Source: Alphaproteobacteria bacterium
Lineage (GTDB): Bacteria; Pseudomonadota; Alphaproteobacteria; UBA6615
Assembly: GCA_017643325.1 (NCBI GenBank)
Contig: JAEPNS010000171.1
Span: 1 to 7,089 of the forward strand
Length of the DNA: 7,089 bases
Reading direction: 5' to 3'
Shown here: piece after piece, positions 1 through 6,292 of the stretch
Layout: each line of letters begins with the position of its first letter
Numbering within the stretch: the first letter of the stretch is position 1
Notes under the pieces: model-generated
Seen by the model: only the letters and a program-made list of their open reading frames with translations
Databases searched by the model: none
What the model was told of the DNA's origin: nothing
Made by a program: the position numbers and the translations under genes

Positions 1-1
1 C

Positions 2-211
2 ATCATCGGCGGGCTGTTCGTGCTGGAGACCGTTTCGGTCATCGTGCAGGTGGCGTCCTTCAAGATGACCGGCAAGCGCGTCTTCAGGATGGCGCCGCTG
101 CACCACCATTTCGAACAGAAGGGGTGGGCCGAGCCCACCGTGGTCATCCGTTTCTGGATCATCGCGCTCGTCCTGGCGCTGATCGGCCTCTCGACCCTGA
201 AGCTGCGGTGA
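2..211 (+). CDS. mraY: MraY C-terminal fragment, phospho-MurNAc-pentapeptide transferase (5' end outside window)
   Basis: Only the last 69 residues are present, read from the second base of the window to the TGA at 209-211. MraY is the integral inner-membrane enzyme that transfers phospho-MurNAc-pentapeptide from UDP to undecaprenyl phosphate, forming lipid I. The fragment carries the family signature RMAPLHHHFEQKGW; the three consecutive His codons are at 101-109 and belong to the cytoplasmic active-site loop. A final hydrophobic helix follows (about IRFWIIALVLALIGL) and the protein ends in LKLR. A hydrophobic segment with ETVSVIVQV precedes the His loop, as in other MraY proteins. A GTG at 20 is in frame but internal to the protein, so it is not a start. 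murD begins four bases after the stop, consistent with one transcript. Identification is firm from the HHH signature and from the gene that follows. Confidence 0.97.
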   Translation: MIGGLFVLETVSVIVQVASFKMTGKRVFRMAPLHHHFEQKGWAEPTVVIRFWIIALVLALIGLSTLKLR

Positions 212-213
212 GG
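207..213 (+). promoter_or_regulatory. Weak Shine-Dalgarno of murD, overlapping the mraY stop
   Basis: GGTGAGG overlaps the mraY TGA stop. Its GGTGA part ends four bases before the murD ATG at 216, close to the register of the stronger sites in this operon. The core is imperfect because there is no GGAGG, so coupling to mraY translation probably helps. The assignment rests on position and partial complementarity to the 16S rRNA tail. Confidence 0.5.
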
Positions 214-215
214 CG

Positions 216-1658
216 ATGAACCAGGCGCATACGACCCCCCTCAACCTGTCGGCCTTCTCGGACCGCACCTATGCCGTGCTCGGCCTGGGCCTGTCCGGCC
301 TCAGTGCGGCTGCCGCCCTCCAGGGCGCGGGCGCACGGGTCTGGGCGTGGGACGACAGCGAGGACCGGCGCGCGGAGGCGCAGGCGCAGGGGATCGCGCC
401 GCAGGACCTGATGGACCGCGACCTGTCGGACGCCGATGCGCTGGTGCTGAGCCCGGGCATTCCCCACGGCCACCCGCATTCGCACCCGATGATCGAGCGT
501 GCGCGCGACGCGGGGTGCGAGATCCTGTGCGACCTCGAGCTTCTGACCCGTGCCGAGGCGGATGCCCGCTACGTCGGCATCACGGGCACCAACGGCAAGT
601 CGACCACGACGGCCCTGATCGGCCACGTGCTGCGCGAACTGGGGATCGCGAACGCCATCGGCGGCAATATCGGCGCGCCGGGCCTGTCCCTGCCGTCGCT
701 CGGCCGCGACGGCGTCTACGTGCTGGAGATTTCCTCCTACCAGCTCGAACTCATGCCCCGCGCGGTCATCGACATCGCGCTGCTGCTCAACATCACGCCG
801 GACCATCTCGACCGGCATGGCGGAATGGACGGCTATGTCGCCGCCAAGCGGCGGATTTTCCGGGGACAGGGTCCCGGACAGACTGCCATCGTCGGCATCG
901 ACGACGATGCGAGCCGGAGCATCCATGATGACCTGTCGGGTGTCGACGGGCCGGTCCTCGTGCCGGTATCGACCCGCGAGGCCTGCGCCGGCGGCGTGTT
1001 CGTGCGTGACGGCTGGCTGATCGACGACCGCCGCGGCGACGGTGTGCGCGTTGTCGAACTCGCGGATCTGGAAACCCTGCCCGGCGCGCACAATGCGCAG
1101 AACGTGGCAGCGGCCTTCGCGGCGTGCAGCGCCGTGCTGGGAGATGCGGACGCGTCCGGCAATGCGCGGATTGCCGGCGCGATCCGCACCTTCCCCGGCC
1201 TTGCCCACCGGCAGGAACTGGTGGGCCACCGCGTCGGCGTGCGTTTCGTGAACGATTCCAAGGCGACCAACGCGGAAGCCGCAGCCCATGCGCTGGCCGC
1301 CTACGAGAACATCTACTGGATCGCGGGCGGGATCGCGAAGGCGGGCGGGATCGAGTCGCTCGCACCCATGTTCGGGCGCGTCCGGCACGCCTTCCTGATC
1401 GGCCAGGACGCGAAGATGCTCGCGGCAACCCTCGACGATCATGTCCCGGTCACGATGTCCGGCGACCTCGCGACCGCGGTGCGTGATGCCGCGCAGGCCG
1501 CCGCGGCGGATGCGGCCGGCAACGCGACCGTCCTGCTGTCGCCGGCCTGCGCCTCCTTCGACCAGTTCGCAAGCTTCGAGGCCCGCGGCGACGCGTTCCG
1601 CACCGCCGTCGAGGCGCTCGACGGATTCGCCGCACAAGGTTCGGGAGGTACGGCATGA
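216..1658 (+). CDS. murD: MurD, UDP-N-acetylmuramoyl-L-alanine--D-glutamate ligase
   Basis: This 480-residue cytoplasmic Mur ligase adds D-Glu to UDP-MurNAc-L-Ala using ATP. The N-terminal Rossmann-like domain has GLGLSG near residue 23 and binds the UDP substrate. The central ATPase domain has the P-loop GTNGKST (124-130), EISSYQLE (171-178), NITPDHLDRH (192-201), a Lys at 211 in AAKRR that matches the carbamylated Lys of the family, and GAHNAQN (290-296). The C-terminal domain starts near GLAHRQE (328-334) and carries NDSKATN (346-352), typical of MurD rather than MurC, E or F, then LLSPACASFDQF (440-451). The last ten residues are a Gly/Ala-rich tail. Length is somewhat above the 438 residues of E. 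coli MurD. The start at 216 sits four bases after mraY and gives a normal N-terminus. The stop overlaps the ftsW start by four bases. No key residue appears to be missing. Confidence 0.98.
   Translation: MNQAHTTPLNLSAFSDRTYAVLGLGLSGLSAAAALQGAGARVWAWDDSEDRRAEAQAQGIAPQDLMDRDLSDADALVLSPGIPHGHPHSHPMIERARDAGCEILCDLELLTRAEADARYVGITGTNGKSTTTALIGHVLRELGIANAIGGNIGAPGLSLPSLGRDGVYVLEISSYQLELMPRAVIDIALLLNITPDHLDRHGGMDGYVAAKRRIFRGQGPGQTAIVGIDDDASRSIHDDLSGVDGPVLVPVSTREACAGGVFVRDGWLIDDRRGDGVRVVELADLETLPGAHNAQNVAAAFAACSAVLGDADASGNARIAGAIRTFPGLAHRQELVGHRVGVRFVNDSKATNAEAAAHALAAYENIYWIAGGIAKAGGIESLAPMFGRVRHAFLIGQDAKMLAATLDDHVPVTMSGDLATAVRDAAQAAAADAAGNATVLLSPACASFDQFASFEARGDAFRTAVEALDGFAAQGSGGTA
1643..1649 (+). 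promoter_or_regulatory. Shine-Dalgarno of ftsW
   Basis: GGGAGGT lies inside the 3' end of murD, five bases before the ATG at 1655. It is a strong match to the 16S anti-Shine-Dalgarno and supports this start, which overlaps the murD stop as ATGA. Confidence 0.8.
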
Positions 1659-2779
1659 CGCCCTTCACCCGGGCCGACACGTCGATCATGGGCCGCTGGT
1701 GGTGGACCGTGGACCGCTGGAGCCTGATCGCCATCGCCGCGCTCATCGCCTTCGGCGCGCTGCTCGCCGCGGCGTCCAGCCCCGCCGTGGCCGAGCGGAT
1801 CGGCCTCGACGCACTGTATTTCATCAAGCGGCATTTCATGCTGCTGCCGGTCGCGATCGCGCTGATCGTGGGCATTTCGACGCTCACGCCGCTGCAGGTG
1901 CGCCGGCTGGCCGTGATCGCCTTCCTCGGCTGCCTCGTCCTGCTGGTCGCGACACTGCTCCTCGGGGCCGAGATCAAGGGTGCGCGCCGCTGGCTTTCGG
2001 TCGCGGGCTTCTCGCTGCAGGTCACGGAATTCGTGAAGCCGACCTTCGCGGTCGTCGCCGCCTGGCTGTTCAGCGAGGCCGCGCACGACCCGCGCTTCCC
2101 CGGCCGCCTCGTGTGCACAGGCCTGTTCGCGCTGGTCGTCGGCCTGGTCATCGCGCAGCCGGACCTGGGACAGGCCGTGGTGATCACGGCCGTGTGGATG
2201 GCGCAGTTCTTCCTGGCCGGACTGCCGATGTGGCTCGTCGTCGGCCTGGTGATCCTGGGCGTGTCGGGCCTTGTCGGCTCCTACTTCACGCTCTCCCACG
2301 TCGCGAGCCGGATCGACCGCTTCCTCGATCCGGAATCCGGCGACACCTACCAGATCGAGCGCAGCATCGAGGCCTTTTCCAGCGGCGGCCTGTTCGGGCG
2401 CGGGCCCGGCGAGGGCCAGGTCAAGGCGGTGCTGCCCGACGCCCACGCCGACTTCGTGTTCGCGGTGGCGGGCGAGGAGCTCGGCCTGATCATCACGCTG
2501 ATCATCGTGGCGCTGTTCGCCTTCATCGTCCTGCGCGGCATGGCCCGGGCGATGTCCGAGAACAGCCTGTTCGTGCTGCTGGCCGTGTCCGGCCTGCTGG
2601 TCCAGTTCGGAATCCAGGCGCTGATCAACATGGGCTCGAGCCTGCAGCTGATCCCGACCAAGGGCATGACGCTGCCGTTCATCAGCTACGGCGGCTCGTC
2701 GCTGCTCGGCATCGGGCTGGGCCTGGGCATGACCCTGGCGCTCACGCGACGCCGGAACGGATCGGAGGCGATCACATGA
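1655..2779 (+). CDS. ftsW: FtsW, SEDS-family septal peptidoglycan glycosyltransferase
   Basis: This 374-residue polytopic membrane protein belongs to the SEDS family (FtsW/RodA/SpoVE). FtsW polymerises lipid II at the division septum together with its class B PBP partner, FtsI. After a short cytoplasmic N-terminus with RWWWTVDRW (about 14-22), about ten hydrophobic segments follow, roughly at 24-40, 61-75, 86-104, 130-140, 154-167, 174-190, 191-208, 271-293, 304-322 and 344-363. Motifs are GARRWL (109-114), QPDLGQ (168-173), GLFGRGPGEG (245-254) and PDAHADF (261-267), whose Asp266 matches the catalytic Asp of SEDS enzymes. PTKGMTLPFISYGGSS (334-349) is the family signature. Placement between murD and murG, and the PTKGMTLPFISYGGSS form, favour FtsW over RodA. 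Two positions beside conserved motifs look less usual: Ala265 before the catalytic Asp and NMGSS (325-329) before the signature. The start is fixed by a good Shine-Dalgarno and the ATGA overlap with murD. Confidence 0.97.
   Translation: MTPFTRADTSIMGRWWWTVDRWSLIAIAALIAFGALLAAASSPAVAERIGLDALYFIKRHFMLLPVAIALIVGISTLTPLQVRRLAVIAFLGCLVLLVATLLLGAEIKGARRWLSVAGFSLQVTEFVKPTFAVVAAWLFSEAAHDPRFPGRLVCTGLFALVVGLVIAQPDLGQAVVITAVWMAQFFLAGLPMWLVVGLVILGVSGLVGSYFTLSHVASRIDRFLDPESGDTYQIERSIEAFSSGGLFGRGPGEGQVKAVLPDAHADFVFAVAGEELGLIITLIIVALFAFIVLRGMARAMSENSLFVLLAVSGLLVQFGIQALINMGSSLQLIPTKGMTLPFISYGGSSLLGIGLGLGMTLALTRRRNGSEAIT
2764..2768 (+). promoter_or_regulatory. Shine-Dalgarno that fixes the murG start
   Basis: GGAGG lies seven bases before the ATG at 2776. 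It decides the murG start because the murG frame stays open far upstream, through the whole of ftsW, where earlier in-frame ATGs exist. Confidence 0.75.
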
Positions 2780-3933
2780 GCGCCGGCACCCGACCCGTCC
2801 TGCTCGCTGCCGGGGGCACCGGCGGCCACATGTTCCCGGCGGTCTCGCTCGCGAACGCCCTGTCCGCGCGCGGCCATACGGTCCTGTTCGCCACCGATCC
2901 GCGCGGCGCCGCAGTCTCCGACGAGGTGCTCGGCCTCGGCGACACGGTGACCCGCCACACGATCTCCTCGCGCAGCCTGCGCGGCGGCGCCAAGGGCATC
3001 GCCGGCGGCTTCGCGGCGCTGGCCCGCGGCTTCATGGAAAGCCGCCGGCTGATCCGCACCTACCAGCCGTCGATCGCCGTCGGCTTCGGCGGATACCCGA
3101 GCGTGCCGCCGATCCTTGCGGCCGGGCTCGCCGGGCTGCCAACCGTGATCCACGAGCAGAACGCGGTCCTCGGCCGCGCGAACCGGCGTCTCGCACGCGG
3201 GGCGCGCGCCTTCGCCCTGAGCTTCGCCCAGACCCAGCGCCTGAAGTCGGCCGGGCACGCCAAGGCGACCGTCGTGGGCAACCCGGTGCGCGCTGAAATC
3301 GCGGCGCTCTCCGCGCGGCCCTACACGCCGCCGAGCGGGGTGATCGACCTGCTCATCGTCGGCGGCAGCCAGGGGGCGCAGGTCTTCTCCAGGATCGTCC
3401 CGGCCGCCTTCCGCAGTCTCGACGCGCCCCTGCGCGCGCGCTTCCGGGTCGCCCAGCAGTGCCGGGCGGAGGACATCGACGAGGTGCGCGAGACCTACGC
3501 CTCGCTCGGCATGCCTGTCGAGCTGCAGACCTTCTTCGAGGACATCCCGGCCCGCCTCGCCGCCGCACATCTCGTCGTCGGGCGTGCCGGCGCGTCGACG
3601 GTGTCCGAACTGACGACGGCCGGTCGCCCGGCGCTCTACGTCCCCTACCCCCACGCCGCGGACGACCACCAGATGGCCAACGCGCGCGCCGTCGAGGCCG
3701 CGGGCGCAGGCTGGGTCATGGCGCAGAACGAGTTCACGCCCGCAGCCATGGCCGGCTGGCTGGAGGCGGCTCTGGAATCCTCCGACGCGCTCGCCCGGGT
3801 CGCCTCGGCGGCCCGTGCGATGGGCCATCCCGACGCGGCGGAACGGCTCGCCGATCTCGTCGAGCACCTGATGCCCGCCAACGGCAACGGGAACGGCGCC
3901 GACCGCGCCGGAATGCGGGAGGCGGCCGAATGA
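2776..3933 (+). CDS. murG: MurG, lipid I N-acetylglucosaminyltransferase
   Basis: This 385-residue GT-B fold, GT28-family enzyme acts at the cytoplasmic face of the inner membrane. It transfers GlcNAc from UDP-GlcNAc to lipid I, making lipid II. The N-terminal domain has the glycine loop GGTGGH (13-18) with the conserved His18, then GFGGYPS (103-109), HEQN (126-129) and GNPVR (168-172). The C-terminal UDP-GlcNAc domain has the second glycine loop GGSQGA (196-201), GRAGASTVSEL (269-279) with Glu278 at the nucleotide-binding position, and PYPHAADDHQ (290-299). The core matches the family well. The protein is about 30 residues longer than E. coli MurG (355) because of a polar tail with three Asn-Gly pairs (369-374) and charged residues to the end. 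The start at 2776 gives the normal N-terminus directly before the first glycine loop; the open frame upstream runs antiphase through ftsW and is not part of this gene. Confidence 0.98.
   Translation: MSAGTRPVLLAAGGTGGHMFPAVSLANALSARGHTVLFATDPRGAAVSDEVLGLGDTVTRHTISSRSLRGGAKGIAGGFAALARGFMESRRLIRTYQPSIAVGFGGYPSVPPILAAGLAGLPTVIHEQNAVLGRANRRLARGARAFALSFAQTQRLKSAGHAKATVVGNPVRAEIAALSARPYTPPSGVIDLLIVGGSQGAQVFSRIVPAAFRSLDAPLRARFRVAQQCRAEDIDEVRETYASLGMPVELQTFFEDIPARLAAAHLVVGRAGASTVSELTTAGRPALYVPYPHAADDHQMANARAVEAAGAGWVMAQNEFTPAAMAGWLEAALESSDALARVASAARAMGHPDAAERLADLVEHLMPANGNGNGADRAGMREAAE
3917..3922 (+). promoter_or_regulatory. Shine-Dalgarno that fixes the murC start
   Basis: GGGAGG lies seven bases before the ATG at 3930, within the last codons of murG. 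The murC frame is open for several hundred bases upstream inside murG, so this site and the ATGA overlap are what place the start. Confidence 0.75.
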
Positions 3934-5360
3934 GGACTCTCCCGCTCGACATCGGCACCATCCACTTCGTCGGCATCGGCGGCATCGGCATGAGCGGCAT
4001 CGCCGAGACCCTGCACGCGCTCGGCTACCGGGTGCAGGGCAGCGACATGTCCGACAACGCCAACGTCCGCCGGCTGCGCGATCTCGGCATCGAGGTCGCG
4101 GTGGGTCACGAGGCCGGGAATATCGACGGCGCGGCGGTGCTCGTGGTCTCCACGGCGGTCAAGGCTGACAATCCCGAGGTCATGGCCGCACGCGCACGGC
4201 TGATTCCGGTCGTGCGCCGGGCGGAAATGCTGGGCGAGCTGATGCGCCTGAAATGGTCGATCGCGGTGGGCGGCACCCACGGCAAGACCACCACTACGTC
4301 CCTGATCGCCGCCATGCTCGACGCGGCGGACCTGGACCCCACCGTGATCAACGGCGGCATCATCAACGCCTACGGGACCAACGCACGCCTCGGATCGGGC
4401 GAGTGGATGGTGGTCGAGGCCGACGAATCCGACGGCACCTTCACCAAGCTTCCCGCCGCGATCGCCGTCGTGACCAACATTGATCCCGAACACCTCGACT
4501 TCTACGGGACCTTCGACGGTGTCCGCGACGCCTTCAAGACGTTCGTGTCCAACATCCCCTTCTACGGCTTTGCGGCGATGTGCGTGGACCATCCCGAGGT
4601 GCAGGCGCTGATCCCGCAGCTGGAGGACCGGCGGATCGTGACCTACGGGTTCTCGCGCCAGGCCGACGTGCGGGGCGTGAACCTGCGCACCGAGGCCGGC
4701 GGGCTCCGCTTCGACGTCACGATCGCACAGCGCACCGGCGGCACCGGACGCACGATCGAGGGCCTCACGCTGCCGATGTACGGTGCGCACAACGCCCAGA
4801 ACGCGCTCGCCGCGGTCGCCATCGCGCTCGAGATGGAGATCGACGACGCGACGATCCGGACCGGCTTCGAGGCCTTCCGGGGCGTGAACCGGCGCTTCAC
4901 CAAGACCGGCGAGGCCGGCGGCATCACGGTGATCGACGACTACGGCCACCACCCGGTCGAGATTTCCGCCGTGCTCGACGCCGCCCGTTCGGCGACCGAC
5001 GGCAACGTCGTCGCGGTCTTCCAGCCGCACCGCTACTCGCGCGTCGAGAGCCTGTTCGACGATTTTTGCACCTGCTTCAACGACGCGGACATCGTCTTCG
5101 TGTCGGACATCTACCCGGCCGGCGAGGCCCCGATCGAGGGAGTGGACCGCGACGCGCTGGTGGACGGGCTTCGCGCCCGCGGCCACCGCGACGTGCGTCC
5201 GCTCCCCGATCCGGACCAGCTGGCGGAACTCGTCGCCGCGAGCGCCGGCGACGGCGACATGGTGGTGTGCCTCGGCGCCGGCACGGTCACCGCCTGGGCG
5301 CAGGCCCTGCCCGCGGAACTCGAGAAGCACGTTTCGAAAGAAACGGGGAAGACGGGATGA
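3930..5360 (+). CDS. murC: MurC, UDP-N-acetylmuramate--L-alanine ligase
   Basis: This 476-residue cytoplasmic ATP-dependent ligase adds L-Ala to UDP-MurNAc, the first step of stem peptide synthesis. The N-terminal domain opens with the UDP-binding loop GIGGIGMSG (15-23). The central ATPase domain has the P-loop GGTHGKTTT (114-122), EADESDGTF (163-171), NIDPEHLDFYG (183-193) and GAHNAQN (285-291). The C-terminal domain follows GVNRRF (318-323) and contains DDYGHHP (336-342) and FQPHRYSR (364-371), which separate MurC from MurD, E and F; Mpl is the nearest alternative but does not fit this cluster position. LGAGTV (448-453) near the end is also typical. Length is close to the family norm (491 in E. 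coli). The chosen start gives the expected short leader before the glycine loop. The start overlaps murG and the stop overlaps murB, each by four bases. No defects are visible. Confidence 0.98.
   Translation: MRTLPLDIGTIHFVGIGGIGMSGIAETLHALGYRVQGSDMSDNANVRRLRDLGIEVAVGHEAGNIDGAAVLVVSTAVKADNPEVMAARARLIPVVRRAEMLGELMRLKWSIAVGGTHGKTTTTSLIAAMLDAADLDPTVINGGIINAYGTNARLGSGEWMVVEADESDGTFTKLPAAIAVVTNIDPEHLDFYGTFDGVRDAFKTFVSNIPFYGFAAMCVDHPEVQALIPQLEDRRIVTYGFSRQADVRGVNLRTEAGGLRFDVTIAQRTGGTGRTIEGLTLPMYGAHNAQNALAAVAIALEMEIDDATIRTGFEAFRGVNRRFTKTGEAGGITVIDDYGHHPVEISAVLDAARSATDGNVVAVFQPHRYSRVESLFDDFCTCFNDADIVFVSDIYPAGEAPIEGVDRDALVDGLRARGHRDVRPLPDPDQLAELVAASAGDGDMVVCLGAGTVTAWAQALPAELEKHVSKETGKTG
5345..5352 (+). 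promoter_or_regulatory. Weak, non-canonical ribosome binding site of murB
   Basis: The purine run GGGGAAGA lies four bases before the ATG at 5357. It lacks the GGAGG core found before ftsW, murG, murC and ddl. Initiation at murB may therefore depend more on reinitiation by ribosomes ending murC at the ATGA overlap. Two further in-frame ATGs, at 5363 and 5372, have no better site in front of them. Confidence 0.45.
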
Positions 5361-6292
5361 CGATGGCCGCCATGTCCTCTCCCCCTTCGCTGGTCGACCG
5401 GCTGCCGCCCGTGCGCGGAGAATACGAGCCGGACGGCGCGATCGCGAAATACACCTGGTTCCGCGTCGGCGGCCCGGCCGAAGTGCTGTTCCGGCCGGCG
5501 GACGTGGCGGACCTGGCCAACTTCCTTGCCGGCAAGCCCGACGACGTCCCCGTCACCCTGCTCGGCGCGGGCTCGAACCTGCTCATCCGGGACGGCGGCG
5601 TCGAGGGCGTGGTGATCCGGCTCGGCAGGCCCTTTTCGAACATCCGCTGCGACGGCACCACCATCGAGGCCGGCGCCATGGCGCTCGACTACAACGTGGC
5701 CAAGGCCGCCCGCGATGCGGGTGTGGCGGGCTTCGAGTTCATGGCCGGCATTCCCGGCACCGTCGGCGGCGGGCTTCGGATGAATGCCGGCGCCTACGGC
5801 CGCGAGTTCAAGGATGTCGTCCGCGAGGCCACCGCGCTGACGCCGCGCGGCGAGACGCGTGTCCTGACGCCCGAGGACTGGGGCCCGCGCTACCGCGGTT
5901 CGGCCGTCCCGTCCGACTGGGTGTTCGTCGGCTGCGTCATGGAAGGCGTGTGGGGCAACGAGGCCGAGATCACCAAGGCGATGGAACTCGTCCAGGAATC
6001 GCGCGAGGAAACCCAGCCCATCCGCACCCGTACCGGCGGCAGCACCTTCAAGAACCCGAACGGACACAAGGCGTGGGAGCTGGTCGACCAGGCCGGGTGC
6101 CGCGGACTGAAGCTGGGCGGCGCGCAGGTCTCGGAGAAGCATTGCAACTTCCTGGTGAACACCGGCAACGCGACGGCTGCCGACATCGAGGGGCTCGGCG
6201 AGGAGGTGCGCCGACGCGTCCGCGAGACATCCGGGATCGAGCTGGTCTGGGAACTGGAACGGATCGGCGTGCTGGCGGGAGGTGACGGATGA
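5357..6292 (+). CDS. murB: MurB, UDP-N-acetylenolpyruvoylglucosamine reductase
   Basis: This 311-residue FAD flavoenzyme uses NADPH to reduce UDP-GlcNAc-enolpyruvate to UDP-MurNAc, the substrate of the MurC encoded just upstream. The FAD-binding part has YTWFRVGGPAE (32-42), LLGAGSNLLIRDGG (68-81) and FEFMAGIPGTVGGG (126-139) followed by NAGAYG (143-148). The substrate domain has YRGS (179-182), where the conserved Arg sits, and RTGGSTFKNP (225-234) with Ser229, the presumed proton donor to the enol intermediate. It ends with WELERIG (298-304), whose Glu299 is the likely catalytic acid. The short substrate domain, lacking the extra loop of the 342-residue E. coli enzyme, marks it as a type II MurB. 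The start at 5357 is preferred for its ATGA overlap with murC; starts at 5363 or 5372 would remove only two or five residues and cannot be excluded. All catalytic positions seem intact. Confidence 0.97.
   Translation: MTMAAMSSPPSLVDRLPPVRGEYEPDGAIAKYTWFRVGGPAEVLFRPADVADLANFLAGKPDDVPVTLLGAGSNLLIRDGGVEGVVIRLGRPFSNIRCDGTTIEAGAMALDYNVAKAARDAGVAGFEFMAGIPGTVGGGLRMNAGAYGREFKDVVREATALTPRGETRVLTPEDWGPRYRGSAVPSDWVFVGCVMEGVWGNEAEITKAMELVQESREETQPIRTRTGGSTFKNPNGHKAWELVDQAGCRGLKLGGAQVSEKHCNFLVNTGNATAADIEGLGEEVRRRVRETSGIELVWELERIGVLAGGDG
6277..6285 (+). promoter_or_regulatory. Near-perfect Shine-Dalgarno of ddl
   Basis: GGGAGGTGA contains eight bases (GGAGGTGA) fully complementary to the usual 16S rRNA 3' tail. 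The GGAGG core ends six bases before the ATG at 6289. It is the best ribosome binding site in the window and fixes the ddl start inside the end of murB. Confidence 0.85.

Noticed and set aside
159..1637. A 492-codon open frame on the minus strand covering murD
   Set aside because: It is antisense to a clear murD gene with all family motifs. Its product is rich in Arg, Ala, Gly and His with no recognisable domain, as expected when GC-rich third positions remove stop codons on the opposite strand.
1441..2775. An upstream in-frame extension of murG through the whole of ftsW, giving an 830-residue protein
   Set aside because: The extension is an Arg/Pro/Ala-rich out-of-frame reading of murD and ftsW. 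The MurG family starts just before GGTGGH, and a Shine-Dalgarno and ATGA overlap support 2776.
3459..3929. An upstream in-frame extension of murC inside murG
   Set aside because: The added residues are a low-complexity Arg-rich reading of murG in another frame. MurC normally begins shortly before GIGGIG, matching the ATG at 3930.
3645..5330. A 561-codon open frame on the minus strand covering murC and the end of murG
   Set aside because: It has the same shadow composition, crosses two real genes, and no recognisable motif is seen. Other long minus-strand frames (1439-2446, 2686-3867, 5111-6142, 5890-7023) are rejected for the same reason.
4580..5356. An upstream in-frame extension of murB inside murC
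   Set aside because: The extension is an Arg-rich shadow of murC. MurB motifs begin only after 5357, where the ATGA overlap with murC lies.
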